DNA of 64,000 bases, taken from Engraulis encrasicolus (lineage: Eukaryota; Chordata; Actinopteri; Clupeiformes; Engraulidae). The position numbers and the translations under genes were made by a program. Position 1 is the first letter of the stretch; every line of letters starts with the position of its first letter. Below, in pieces: positions 1 to 12,860 of the stretch. The notes below the pieces were generated by a model. The model was not told where the DNA came from and made no database searches. It worked only from the letters and a program-made list of their open reading frames with translations. The stretch lies in contig NC_085861.1 of the NCBI RefSeq assembly GCF_034702125.1, positions 2,475,042-2,539,041 on the forward strand, read 5' to 3'.

Positions 1-244
1 CTAATAATAATGCTAATTACTGTATTCACAATTACAGTTTGTCTGAAAAATGATGGCCCTTTTGATAACTAACAAAAATGTTTTCAAATGTAATGAAATT
101 TTCCATGATGTTTTTAGTCAGTCTCAATTTAGGAGGTCACAATTTTGGGGGCAAAGTGGTTGAGGTTCTAAAAGCGCTCTGTTTACTCTGCTTATGCCTA
201 ACGGCAGCCTTGTGCACAGCCTTTAATATCAATTTGATATTTTA

Positions 245-430
245 ATCTGTTCTGTATCGCATCGTATCGTACCGAATCGCACTGCATCGCATGGCATTAT
301 AATTGTATCGCGCCATATCGAACTGCATCGCAGTAGGTAGGAGAATCGTATCGTATCTTACCACTGGTAATTTCATGAATCGTGAATGTATCGTATCGTT
401 GCCATGTGTATCGAGATGCATATCGTATCG
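245..430. repeat. degenerate ATCG-type minisatellite
   Basis: About 180 bp of irregular repeats built on tATCG/cATCG units (GTATCG, CATCG, GAATCG) with few uninterrupted copies. No coding potential seen. Confidence 0.6.
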
Positions 431-459
431 CTTTGATGATGAAGATTCCCATCCCTAGT

Positions 460-741
460 ACAAACCCCAACTCCGGTGAAGTTGGGACGTTTGGTAAACA
501 GTGAATAAAATCAAAATGCTATCAACCCACCAACTTATTTGAGACGTGTTGGATTTATCAAATTAGAAATGAGTACATATGTCCCCCAAAACAATATTTT
601 TTCTCGGTTTTAACACTTAATATGTTGTCTTTTCACTATTCTCCATCTAATGAATAGATTGGATGTTTTGAAAATGATAGCATTTTGATTTTATTCACTG
701 TTTACCAAACGTCCCAACTTCACCGGAGTTGGGGTTTGTAC
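460..741. mobile_element. Tc1/mariner-type MITE, TA-flanked
   Basis: Terminal inverted repeats start CAAACCCCAACTCCGG and end CCGGAGTTGGGGTTTG, flanked by TA on both sides. The left arm is only about 50 bp and the right arm about 206 bp, so the copy is internally deleted. The same arms appear at 9026-9222 and 12861-13076. Confidence 0.8.
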
Positions 742-744
742 ATT

Positions 745-890
745 TGATGATATTTTGTTTGCTCCCATAGACTTGCATCGGTACGCTTAATTTAGCTTTA
801 CTGTTAAACTAGGCAATGCAAACACAAAGACGAAAACTCATATGTATTCTCATATTTGAATGGGACTTAACCAGAGGCGATTCCTTTATA
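745..890. repeat. fragment of the MITE family seen complete at 36558-36994
   Basis: Contains CCATAGACTTGCAT, ACTGTTAAAC and GGCAATGCAAACACA in the same order as the right half of the complete MITE at 36558-36994, without the AGGAACAGACC ends. Confidence 0.55.
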
Positions 891-901
891 CATAATGAGT
901 A

Positions 902-929
902 CTCCCTTGTACTCATGAGTACAAGGGAG
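902..929. repeat. perfect 28-bp palindrome
   Basis: The two 14-bp halves (CTCCCTTGTACTCA and TGAGTACAAGGGAG) are exact reverse complements with no spacer. A second short palindrome, GGAGGCGGAGCCTCC, overlaps its right edge. Confidence 0.85.
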
Positions 930-2580
930 GCGGAGCCTCCTGTACGAAACCACGGTGAACAGTGTTATTTTTGAGTAATGCTTTAGCCAACTTCATAACA
1001 TTGCTATTTCATATCCGGCTCCATAGATATACATGTGCTCAACTTCATAAAACCAGGCAGTAATACGATTCTGCGGTTCATCTAACGTCTGCTTGAAGTT
1101 TTCCCCCTCATGACAATGGTAGTGAGTGGAGTCTCACTGGACTTCAATGGCATGTGTGAATATGTGCTTAGTCGATGGCAAAATGCTAAACGCTCATTGC
1201 TTATTGTCCAGATATTTTTTTGATTTGGAGGACTGAGCCTCGGTGGGAATGAAGGGAGAGCGTGAGAGCGATCGAGACAGGAGACTGAAGCTCCGACTTG
1301 TGATTGGGTGAACCCTGAAAAAAAAAATCTGCGTCAATAGTTGACATGCGGATATGTTATTAATTTGACTGAGAAGTCTCGTCGTGGTAAACAGTGAGGA
1401 AGCTATTCATTGCGGTATATTCCAGTTTTGTGTATAAACGTAGTCTTGTAAACATAGTGTTGCGAATAAAGTCTTAATAGTGGCACGCCCGTATTCTTTT
1501 TAATCTCCCAATTCCAAAATTTGAGGTTGCCTACTTTTCAAGGGGGCTAGGTTGCAAGAAAGCTAGAGAGCTATGCAAAATGCCAAGCATTGTGGACTAA
1601 ATCCTGGCGAATTCCAGACGTCCTTATGAGGAGAAAATGAATATCAAGGAGCAGAGCAGAGCAATGCCTAATATTGACTTGGTGAAAAAGGTAGGGAAGA
1701 ACAACCATTTCTTTTGAGCTTTCGTGGTATTAGTGTCTGATCAACTGGTTAACCGCAAAGTCCCGTGAGTGACGAGTCCTTGCCTACATGGCAATGTTAA
1801 ATAATTAAAGATTTGGCACCCCTTAGTGGTAAACTGTGCAGTGTGCACCCAGTAATGAACAAAGACAACAAAGACAAACTCAAATCACATCATCATTACA
1901 TTTTTTAAAGCATTTCCATATGAATATAAGAGGGGTACTGATTAATTGAATTAGATAATGTGATAGTAGCACCAGCTCTCTGTTAGAATCCCACAGGTCA
2001 GTTCCCATATTTATTCCAGAACAGACTGCATGCAAGATTTCTCACAAAGAGCTACACTCAGATAATTAAGAACAATATGTGTAGTAAAATAACACCAGCT
2101 TTCCGACAAATTTGTTTCAACAAGAGTCCTTTAGTATGTGGGTCCATTTGTTGATCGAAACCAATGTAAGATGTGTGTAAACCCCCCCCCCCCACCCCTT
2201 TTTTTTGCGCTCTGGACATATTGTAATTGACCAGCCTCCCCTGTTTGACAGACTGCCAGCTGCCACTGGACTTAACTACATGATAAGAGTAGTTAGAAAT
2301 GTGTGTTACCACTAGTTGCCTCTAGATAGAAGTAGTGATTGAGATTTAGTTAAGTACTGTGTGTTCGAAGGTAATTCACATTAGGCACGTTCAGGAGACA
2401 ATTCATGCGTTTTTTTGTTGATGGATCCTCACCTTTTCAGACCGCAGTTTTAGGTCTCAAGAATGAAGATAAGTAACTAGTTTCAGTCTATAAGCATTTA
2501 TTGAGCCTTTTTGAAGAAGTTTTTCACAAGCACACTTTGACACGGTGAGGTTGAAAATAAATTACAAATATTTCACCTTT
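930..2580. other. unassigned non-coding stretch
   Basis: No ORF, splice-consistent exon or complete repeat recognised. It contains a C-run at 2180-2192. Probably old repeat-derived or intronic DNA between the FIIND exon and the next exon to the left. Confidence 0.5.
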
Positions 2581-2584
2581 TAGT

Positions 2585-3060
2585 TCCATTGTACCATTTG
2601 ACATTATCAGGGCCAACCGGTTTTACATTTTCTGTTAAAATGCTATTTCAAGTTAGTCTGGCAAGCCAGCCTAAATGTGAGATTAAATATGAATATTTAA
2701 TCTGGCCCCGATCAATGAGACATCAGAAGATTGTTGATGGGAACAACCCGTTGTTTCTCAAACCATGTCTGTGCCTATTGACCAACGCTTTGTCATCATT
2801 CCGTCAAAACTCTGTCTGCTTTGCATGCAAAGATTCAAAACAGATGACCTGCGTTGTGATTGGTCCGTCAGTTTCAGGGCCTGTGGCATTGTCCGAGGCT
2901 CGACCCACTCGCAGGCAAAAATAATTTTGTCGCTAATGGGTGGGGCTAGTTTACTACGCAAATTTGAGGTTGCATGAAACGCACAGAAATCCAAAATGTA
3001 AATTTCTGCAAACCGGAAGAAAGTTTTTATAGTAACATATTGAAACATTTTATAATTCCT
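2585..3060. other. possible decayed DNA-transposon fragment
   Basis: Contains AGTCTGGCAAGCCAGCC at 2655, resembling ends of fish non-autonomous DNA transposons, and short overlapping open frames on both strands that match no domain I know. No matching right end or target duplication found. Confidence 0.3.
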
Positions 3061-3139
3061 CATTGTGCTGACTTGTATTCGTCACTGATATTTGTAGGTA
3101 GAGCTACAAATACACACACACACACAGATACAATCATAC

Positions 3140-3986
3140 CTGTGTTGGACTCTGTGACGTGCGCTGTGTCAGCGGGCTCTTGTGTCCTGTAGTAGTCAAT
3201 TCCCTGCCTCAGCACTGCTTCCCAAACGGTGTGCTTCTCCACAGTCTTGATCTCCATCTTGAAGTCCGGCAGTGAGTTCCCTAGATACACCTCGAAGAAG
3301 GTTGGAGGATTTCTGTACGAAAGGGTTACCTCTGAGGGCGTGACCTCAAGGGAATCTGAGGAGGTGTGCAGCTGGACTGTGGAGCCAACCAAGATGGCAT
3401 GGTCGGGGGAAGGCTTGATGATGCCCCTGCCCCTCCACCTCTCCTTTACCTTCTGCCTGGCTGAGGAAGGCAAGGGCAGGAGGAAGGTGTGCAGGACCAG
3501 TGGTCGGGGACAGTGCTCGTAGATCAGAACCTCGCAGTGGCTCTTCACCGGGAAGCCCAACTTCACAGCCAACTGCCAAAGAGAGAAGTGCGGCGCCAAG
3601 AGCCTGCAGTGAAAGCGACTCAACTTGCAAGTCTCCAGGGAAACGCCGCTGTCGTTGCCATGCAGGGCCCTGACTGCATCACCTAGCACAGCCGGGTCAG
3701 AACCACCGAGGCAGAGGGCGTGGGGCAGGTGCACCTCCTCCAGCTCTCCTGACAGGAGCTTGAGTTCCATCAGAGGACCTGCAGGTTGGTACCGTAACAT
3801 CTTCATCTGGGCCCAGAAGAGCTCCTCCTTGCTGATGAGGTACTGCAGGGTGACTGGAACAGCACACGACCAGCGAAGACCAGACTCTGAGCACTCATAG
3901 CTCCCTGCAGCAGAACTTACAGTATACTGACACCCTCCATTTTCCAATGAGATGAAGGGCTGTAACACACACCAGTCGCCAGGTTC
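3140..3986 (-). CDS. FIIND (ZU5-UPA) domain exon, NLRP1/CARD8-like
   Basis: Minus-strand exon of about 282 codons ending at a consensus donor CAG|GTATGA (3139-3138, phase 1). The ZU5 half begins near YTVSSAAGSYECSESGLRW. The segment FHCRLLAPHFSLWQLAVKLG holds HF-S, the position where FIIND proteins cut themselves between Phe and Ser. The UPA half includes NPPTFFEVYLGN. In NLRP1 and CARD8 this autoproteolysis frees a C-terminal CARD fragment that can seed an inflammasome. The 5' boundary is uncertain: AG at 3987-3988 fits phase 0, but the frame stays open into the TG repeat at 4027-4055, which is surely intron. The expected CARD exon would be to the left of position 1. No NACHT or LRR exon is seen upstream. 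Confidence 0.85.
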
Positions 3987-4023
3987 CTGGATGTGGGCAC
4001 AGGTTTGACAGCTTCGCCTATTT

Positions 4024-4026
<3 letters not shown>

Positions 4027-4055
<29 letters not shown>
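4027..4055. repeat. (CA)n microsatellite
   Basis: About 14 CA units just upstream (minus strand) of the FIIND exon. Read through on the minus strand it gives a spurious Cys-Val run, so it marks intron. A shorter CA run lies at 3114-3126 in the next intron. Confidence 0.9.
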
Positions 4056-4057
<2 letters not shown>

Positions 4058-4756
4058 GGTGTGAATTCCATGTGTATTCCTGCACAAATACCAATACCAA
4101 TATGGGACACTCATAGGGTTGCCACATCTGAGTTCTGAGACAATGCTACGTGGCCACAGCTGTGCACTGGCGCTACGACGATATCAAACCCAAGTGTTTG
4201 ATTATCACATCTGCATGACTCACCTACATTGATAGAGGTTGCAAAGATAACAAATAACTGTCCTCCTGGCAAACCACTTCATTTAATCCTTTCGATGGAT
4301 AATGGTTGGCATTGCTGTATGTTCTTTCGCGCTAATGTTTGAACTTTGAAGTTCAGTCCCTCCGGTCAATCAAAAAAATAAGCAGAGCTTTTGCTCCCCC
4401 ATAAACTTTCATGTGTGCCCCGCCTTCCAGCGGCACTCTGCATGGAACACTGAAGCAGCGTTCTCTGGTCGAAGTCAGCGAAAGCAAAGGCGACCAGAGC
4501 CTAACCTGGCTTTCAGAATGCCAGGCAAAGGTTGCATATGTGCCCACGGCAGCCTGGCTTACTTTGCGTCTGTCTGCTACGCTTAGCAAAATAATTTGGA
4601 GAGACCAGTTGACTTACATAATGGGAAATAATGTGAGGAAGTAAAAAACCGGGACAAAACGTGTCCCGGATAGGTTATTCCATTTTCCTGGACAGACCAC
4701 AAAAAAACGACACTCAGCAGTAGGTGTGTGTGTGCATGTGTGATATCTAGACTCAC

Positions 4757-4835
4757 CTGACTCAAGTGCCCAGAGAGAGCAGCTGTGCTCCTGTATGATG
4801 CTGGCTGCTTTGTTTGACATGCAACTCTGCAGGGT
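4757..4835 (-). CDS. candidate small exon upstream of the FIIND exon
   Basis: 79-nt stretch between a strong acceptor (CTCTCTTTCTTCAG, ending at 4836) and a near-perfect donor CAG|GTGAGT (4756). Two frames are open. The frame that starts after one base ends in phase 0 and would join the FIIND exon if that begins at 3986. The call rests on splice consensus only; I recognise no domain. Confidence 0.35.
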
Positions 4836-4843
4836 CTGAAGAA

Positions 4844-4956
4844 AGAGAGCTGCTAGCGGAGGCTAAGGTATCTGCAGCTGTGTGTGTGAGAGAGCTGCTA
4901 GTGGAGGCTAAGGTATCTGCAGCTGTGTGTGTGAGAGAGCTGCTAGTGGAGGCTAA
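4844..4956. repeat. 45-bp tandem repeat, about 2.5 copies
   Basis: The unit contains AGAGAGCTGCTAGTGGAGGC, then TAAGGTATCTGCAGC and TGTGTGTG. Copies differ at one or two positions. It begins right at the pyrimidine tract of the candidate exon at 4757-4835, so the first unit supplies part of that splice acceptor. Confidence 0.85.
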
Positions 4957-4964
4957 CTTTTGAA

Positions 4965-5262
4965 TAGATGGATAGATTTGTCCCAGATTCAGTGTATTAA
5001 TGCTCTAGGTTAGGTACATGAACTGATTAGATTTTGGAGGCCACTTTCAAGATGGCTGAATTCAAGATGGCCGAATTTTTGTTTGGCCCATAACTTCTGA
5101 CCGGGTGTATGGATTTGTCCCAGATTCGGTGTGTTAATGCTAGGGTAGGTACATGAGCTGATTAGATTTTGGAGACCAATATCAAGATGGCTGAATTCAA
5201 GATGGTCGATTTTTTGTTTGGCGCATAACTTCTGATTGGGTGGATGGATTAGGTTTCCACAG
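4965..5262 (+). repeat. composite minisatellite family, copy 1 (about 125-bp units)
   Basis: Two and a half tandem units with GGATTTGTCCCAGATTCGG, GTTAATGCT, AAGATGGCTGAATTCAAGAT and CCCATAACTTCTGACCGGGT. The same units, with additional flanking modules, occur reversed at 18733-19245 and in this orientation at 31620-32045. Confidence 0.85.
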
Positions 5263-5329
5263 TGATATCCAGTAAAGGGTACCAGTGACTCCTGGAGCTT
5301 TACTTGGGTATTTAGGCATAATAATTCCC

Positions 5330-6250
5330 AGAGCACATGAATGCACCATTAAACCTCAAGGGTGCCAATACTAATAGGCGGGGCTGTACATGGCAGGTGG
5401 AAATCCTGCAATTTAACCACACAAAACAGCACACGTCCTCCTTTAATCATTTTATTAGAAAAAAAAGAAAAGCAAAAATGACTCTGTACAATGGCCAGGG
5501 GATGCCAGCTGTGCCTCATAGGAAAATACATTCAGACAAAGAATAAAAAACCTCAGCAACTCAGCACTGTGGTATGTCATTGAGTCAAAAACAAAAGTAA
5601 GAAAAAGAAACACACCAACAACTTGTCTAAGTAGACCAGAAAACTTGTGTACTTGTCTTACAATTCGTTGGGACTGCGCTGGTTGGATCAGGTTTGTAGT
5701 GAGTTCTTGTTAGGTTTTTAGTGTTTTTGAGTAACAACACAGTGTACCTTAAGTACAGTAATATAACAGCCATGTAATACATGTGCTATCGCTTTACATA
5801 CCACTGATTCTTGAAAGTTTGGCAAAAACATGTTACAGCAATAAACATGCTAATTCTGTTGAAAATCAACAAAATTTTCATCAACAAAATGAATTCAGGT
5901 AATGACCAAGGGGTCTGTTACACAAATGCACAGTTGTTTGAGATATGTAAGAGTAATTTTAGTACTTTTCATGGCTCCAAGCCTGCCCACACCCTGTAAC
6001 AATGGCTGTAAAAATGGCTGATCCCTTTTCAAACCTTTAGCTCTACTGTATACTTCACCATCACTGAAGCTGGTACTGTGGTACTGTCCCAATCATAAAC
6101 TATCAACACAGTCGTTTTTTTATAGTATTATATTAAATTAATGTTAATTAATATAAACTTTCTCAGAGGAGGTATGAAGCACCTAAGAAACAATGAAAAT
6201 AAATGGCTAATGTGAACAAACAATGCATAATATTTGAAAGAGGTTTTTTG
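5330..6250. other. unassigned; possible minus-strand polyadenylation signal at 5449-5454
   Basis: No recognised coding region. An AATAAA on the minus strand (TTTATT at 5449-5454) followed by an A/G-rich stretch could be a 3' UTR end, but no coding exon can be tied to it. Confidence 0.3.
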
Positions 6251-6260
6251 GTCTCTCACC

Positions 6261-6455
6261 GTCAGATGTCACCACCGTCAGATTTTGTTCCGCTCGTCAC
6301 ATTGTTCCATATTTTACCAAATTTAGCTGGTTAATGAAACATTACCAGACATGTTAGTAATAATGGTGATACAAAATTAGACTCTAGCCTCCTCTGAGGT
6401 GCATTTGGAGGTTTTTTTTTTGCAACAAAACCTGACGGTGGTGACATCTGATGGA
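6261..6455. repeat. inverted pair of CACCACCGTCAG motifs
   Basis: GTCAGATGTCACCACCGTCA at about 6263 is the near-exact reverse complement of the 6433-6455 segment, separated by about 150 bp. Looser variants (CACCACCCTCAG, CACCACCGTAAG) recur at 6922-6975. Confidence 0.6.
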
Positions 6456-6479
6456 GGTCACAAAAAACATGTGTTTTAC

Positions 6480-8145
6480 GTATTTTTGATACGTTTTACG
6501 GAAGTGCTTTAAAGTATCTACAATTGTGTTGAATTGTTGAAGTAATGCTTCACTTTAATACAGTAAACATAGGCTATCTTTTTACTTCTGATTCTGTCTG
6601 ACTCTGTTGACAAAACCAAATAAGAGCTTTTTTTATGCAAAATGTAAAACGTGTTGAGTTTGGCCAATACGTTCGCTGCACATCCAAAGCCTTTGTCTAT
6701 GATAATACACCTCTATATTTTGGATTTCAACAACTTAGAACCTGTTTTTGTCACATTCTCAAGAATCAGTGACCTACTTCCCAGAGAATCTAACTGATGA
6801 AGAAAAAACACACACACAAACATACTGTACACACACATAAATAAAGTGTTCATGCAAGATGCCATTGACCAGTGAGAGTGCTATTTATTTTGTTAAATGT
6901 AGGTAATAATGAGGCCACTGTCACCACCCTCAGATTACTGCCACCATTGTCAATTCTTAAGTCACCACCGTAAGGACTTTTGGATATTTTAAATGAATGT
7001 GCTTACACAATTGTCCTTAGGAGTTGTTGAATTATTAAAGTAATAGCAAATTTAAGCCTACATGAATATTTGTGAAATATAAAAAAAAAAAAGTTTGGTC
7101 TACAGGTATTTAGGCATTAAGTAAGCACTGTACGATGGAATATATTTTAAAATTAGTCCTCATGAAACAGTATTAGAATAGAACAAAAGTGATTTTTTTA
7201 AACATCTAACGACAATCATTTTTCCTGTCATTGAAAGGGGAGATATAGATATATATATTGTACTTCTGGCTTCTAAATTGAAAAGAAATGGCAAATGTCA
7301 CTGCTGTCTGGACTGCTTCTAATTGTCATCACACACAAAAAAACAACACCCACAGCTCTCTCTCTTTACATCTAACAAGAGCAAAGACAAACACTTATGC
7401 ATCCCATTTGTACAGTCACAGACACAATACAGAAATCAAATTAAGTTGCTATTAAAGCTTCTGATACATAGTTGCCAAATACAGTATTGTATTTTCTGGC
7501 ACACTTACAGAGGTCCATGGAATGGAGAAGCTGCTGTAGCTTCAGATGCTCACTGAATAATACAACCTAATCTAATGTAATATGAAATCTTGGCTGTAAC
7601 TTAAGATCTTAGCTGGCATTTTTTCTGGCATGCCAAACTAAAACATTCTAAAACTATTAATTCTTAAATCTCTTACTGTTGTTTATAATAGCATATGCAG
7701 ATTAGTCTTGAGGTGCCCATTCTTGACCCATCACTGGTGATATGCATCAGGAAATGAATATTTTATCTCCATGGGTCGACGGTTTCACTGGTTTCAGTTC
7801 CTTTATAAATGTATCTTTTTCAATTATCCCCTTTTTTTTAAAACAGTATTTAAGACACCATGATCATGTTTTCTTTTCTGTTCCAAGAATATCAAAAGAG
7901 ATTGGACAGCATGCTTTTACTGTACGTTTAAGGCCCCTTCTGATTGGAACAGCCTACCATGTTCTTTAACCCATTGTGTCCTGGAGACACATATACGCTG
8001 CATTTCGGGTTCTTAAGATTTGAACTGTTTCATACAAATGTGGGTAAGCTGAATGAACACATTCTCAGGCAAAACGAGGGTCCTTGCTTTTAAATGCAAC
8101 TCAATTCACGTTTGTATGTGCTTCGGAGGCTGAGATATTTAGGAC
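6480..8145. other. AT-rich unassigned intergenic stretch
   Basis: No exon, ORF of interest or complete transposon recognised. Short homopolymers and AT-rich runs only (for example A-run at 7081-7092). Confidence 0.5.
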
Positions 8146-8147
8146 TT

Positions 8148-8442
8148 AAAAGGACCACTTCAGTCAATTTCAATATGCTTTTGTATTGCTCACGCTACCC
8201 TTGTCAGTACCCGGTGATGCCACATTTTTCGGCTCAGCCCTTTCCGAGATATGAGCTATTCTAATGGGGGTAGCATATGTTTACATTTATAAAAAAAGAA
8301 CATAGCCCTATTCCAAATATTTTCCCAAAAGGTACCACTATTTGCTGGTTGTCTGCTGATGTTGTATAACCTTTTGGATGTTTTTGGGAATAAATAAAAA
8401 TGTTTGTTTTTTTAAATGTAAACAAAGCGCTGCCCCCATTAC
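8148..8442. mobile_element. MITE, right end missing (family of 53326-53741)
   Basis: Shares CACGCTACCCTTG, TTTTTCGGCTCAGCCC and ACCTTTTGGATG with the complete element at 53326-53741 in the same order. Stops at CTGCCCCCATTACC before the right terminal repeat. Confidence 0.75.
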
Positions 8443-8865
8443 CTTATGTTTTATCTTAATGTTTTAAATGTTCTTTGACTCTAATTTATTTATTTATTTC
8501 TTCCCTGTTTCCTTTCTTTTTGCATTTGTTAACTTTGTGAAGCACATTGAGTTGCACCTGTGTATGAAATGCGCTATACAAATAAACTTGCCTTGCCTTG
8601 TTCTTTCGCATCACGTTTGCAGATCAGTAAAAAGCACCTTGAAATTACGGTCAGTAGCCTACAATCATAAAAATCGCAAACTTACAGCTGTCACGCAAAC
8701 TTAAAGCTGTTGGAGAGGCATTCAAATGTGTGGATGACTCAGGTTTGCTACACGGTGAATGGATTTGATGAGTGAGAAAGTACTTCACTAATAGCCTACT
8801 TTTATTGATTGATTTATTTATGGATTTATGATTACAGTGTTTGTTTTTATATTGATATGAATAGG

Positions 8866-8866
<1 letters not shown>

Positions 8867-8955
<89 letters not shown>
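8867..8955. repeat. (TG)n microsatellite
   Basis: About 44 uninterrupted TG units. Confidence 0.98.
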
Positions 8956-8956
<1 letters not shown>

Positions 8957-10044
8957 ACATAGCCTATATATATTGTATAATATCTATACATAGGCCTTTA
9001 TATACGTATATAGACCTATAATATACAAACCCCAACTCCGGTGAAGTTGGGACGTTTGGTTAACAGTGAATAAAATCAAAATGCTATCATTTTCAAAACA
9101 TTCAATCTATTCATTAGATGGAGAATAGTGAAAAGACAACATATTAAGTGTTGTTTTGAGGGACATATGTACTAATTTCTAATTTGATAAATCCAACACG
9201 TCTCAAATAAGTTGGGACGGGGATCAGTGAAATTTAGTAAACATCCAAATAAGATAAAATAACAAAGAAGAACATTTCAAAATGAATTGTACTGACGGAC
9301 AATATAGGTGTCCAGGTATGAGATCATCACAGAGAGGCTGAGTCACTCAGAATTAAAGATGCAAAGGGAATAATTACCATAGTTATTACATACATTTTTG
9401 AATTCCCTTTGATTTATTGAGTGTATATAATACATATTTTTGTTACTAAAATCATTGTATAGGTTCATGACATCATGAAATATATATTGGCTGTAGTCTC
9501 ACTCTAGCACTCCAGGAATTAGAGCTATTGAAAATTGACCATATTAAGAATGCTTAATGCGTGCAATGATACAGGGGTGATACAGGGGTGTAACATTCTC
9601 CTAAGCACCTGAGCTCACTTGAAATAGACCCAGAAGACATGGGAAACTGTCCTTTGCTTACAGAAGTCAGCAGAAGTTGTAGAAGTCCATTCTTTTTGAC
9701 AATAATAGAGCATTGAACATCCTGTGCTACAGTGAAAATGGACCATCCAACTTGTGTTAGTGCTAACTTCAAAAGTCAGCCTCCAGGGGGTCATTTCTCG
9801 ACAGTGCCTTTGCTAACGACGTTCTTAAGACCAACGTTGTAACCAAGGTCTTAAGTCGCTCGTAAGACAGTCTTCTGACTTGGTCTTGAGTTGGTCTTAA
9901 GTTGTTCTTAAGTTGGTCTTGCTCCTGACATTTCAGCGTCTTGGGGCAGGTTCAGGCAGAGTTCAAGTGACAGTGATTGATTACTGCCACCAAGTGCACA
10001 AGCGTCTAACTTTTACCACACAAAATGTCCAATGATTAGACAAT

Positions 10045-10975
<931 letters not shown>

Positions 10976-12177
10976 ATCGATTCCTTTCAGTTATCATTTC
11001 AAACATCATTGAACTGTCCACTCTGCGTGGGGAAGGACCTCGCTGTTGTCTCGCACTTAGAGTTCTTCTACATGCGTTCGGGTGTTGGCAGTGTCAGAGG
11101 CCAGCCCGAAGGCATCCCTTGGGGTTTACAGAGTTTAAGCTTAAAAAAATAGCCTACATCTGATCAACTACAGTAAGACTGAGCTTTCTCCAGCAAGCGC
11201 CTTGAGTCTCTTCAAGTTAGAGATATGGGTAACAACGGTTAGACATATATTTGACCCACAACAGAGACCCAAAGACAGCGCGACGCGTGTGCGTGTGTGC
11301 GCGCGCGTGTGGGTGTGTCCATATTCTCAACCCTCTGCCTCCCGCAGAGTAACCAGGTGGCCGCGTAAAGTAGGCTAAATGTGCAAAGTAAAATGATCCC
11401 AATGTGATGTCGCATGCCTTTCAGAGTAGGCTATCCTCACATTATTTCATTAAGCTGCATTTTTTTTCCCAGGGTTGCGATGGGTTGGAGTTCGTGTAGC
11501 GTAGTCTATAGACAACAATGACATAGTAGAAATGTTCACAATGTGTGCGCAATCCGACCACGTTGTGCGCGCGTGGGTATTTGTTTCCCACTGCGACAAC
11601 ATATTGTGAAAATTAGAACTCAAGCGGACTCAGAGGAGAATATTATGGATGTTAGAGATTTAAAAGTCCATGCATACATTTATCCCTTCGGGTCTAGAAT
11701 CATTGCTATTACCCACCGGTTTCTGAGAGAAGTTACTGAAGACTTATCGTAAATTGATTTAGCAAAACCGGAATAAAATATAAGACATTGTGACATGTAA
11801 TGCATTATTTGGTTTCTGCTGTCGAAGAGGGATGGTTTTGAGGGCACGGTTGTGTTGACAAAGATTTGTGGACTTTGATAGCGTTGTAATTATTGTATCT
11901 GACAGCCACGTGAATCATGACGCCGTCACTACTTTGATTGCGACCAATGCAGCCGAGCTGAGGCGAGACACTCCGAGCATGTCCGAAGACTTCCTCGTGT
12001 CTGAGAACGTACGTACGTACGTCCAAAGGTTGATCGCGTCTTGCGTCTAAAGACCAACTGAAGACCAACTTAAGATCAACTCAAGAGCAACTTAAGACCA
12101 ACTCAAGAGCAACTTACGACCAACTCAAGACCGACTTAAGACGGTTAGCAACGACAAGAATCGAGAAACGGAGTCCA

Positions 12178-12403
12178 GGGGGTCGTTTCTCGACAGTGCC
12201 TTTGCTAACGACGTTAGCCATTTTGTTCGTTCTTAAGACCAACGTTGTAACCAAGGTCTTGAGTTGGTCTTAAGTTGTTCTTAAGTTGTTCTTAAGTTGG
12301 TCTTGCGTCTAAAGACCAACTTAAGACCAACTCAAGAGCAACTTACGACCAACTCAAGACCGACTTAAGACGGTTAGCAACGACAAGAATCGAGAAACGG
12401 AGT
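12178..12403. mobile_element. Harbinger-like MITE H2 (226 bp), tandem to H1
   Basis: Same ends as H1 (GGGGGTCGTTTCTCGA ... TCGAGAAACGGAGT) and the same TTAAGTTGGTCTT subterminal units, separated from H1 by one CCA and followed by another CCA (12404-12406). Confidence 0.8.
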
Positions 12404-12409
12404 CCATGA

Positions 12410-12860
12410 TGGCATGCGGGTGCAGTAGTGCATTGGTTAAGTTGTTCTCACTCATCTGCAGACTTAAATACAGTGCCATTAAATGAATGGGTTTTAAACA
12501 GCACGAAAAGCCACTCATGCATTGTATTTTGAAAGGATATCTTCAATTACTGCCACATAGTAAGGGCAAATTGTATTCTCTACTATGTTTTAACAGTTTG
12601 GCTCCATCATAAGGACCAGCAGGTGATAAAATGGTGGGCTTTTGGTCAAGACCTGTCACACTGTAAGCACTACAGAAAGGAAAATGTTGCAAAAAATGAC
12701 AAGGAATACACCCACCATTTAAGCTGGTGAAATCATGTCCAAGATAGGAATTAACACTGTTTTTTATATAAAATCATCTCATCGGTTAATTTATTTAACT
12801 GTTAAGTGTTGTCTTTTGTTTTGTTTTTAGTCTTCCTCGACATTTGCTGCCATGTATTGT
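12410..12860. other. unassigned interior of the 4-kb element
   Basis: No coding region or repeat recognised between H2 and the right arm. The sequence is AT-rich. Confidence 0.4.

Noticed and set aside
3060..4127. A single 355-codon minus-strand gene running through the CA repeat
   Set aside because: Both ends are read-through of microsatellites (Cys-Val runs) beyond a consensus splice donor at 3139. The real exon is the FIIND part only.
4844..4956. CRISPR-like array
   Set aside because: Units are contiguous without unique spacers and the DNA is vertebrate.
5010..5336. 108-codon frame with repeated peptide, as a repeat protein
   Set aside because: The peptide repeat is the translation of the 125-bp DNA minisatellite, found at two other loci in other contexts.
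8809..9021. 70-codon Val-Cys-rich frame
   Set aside because: Reads through the TG repeat.
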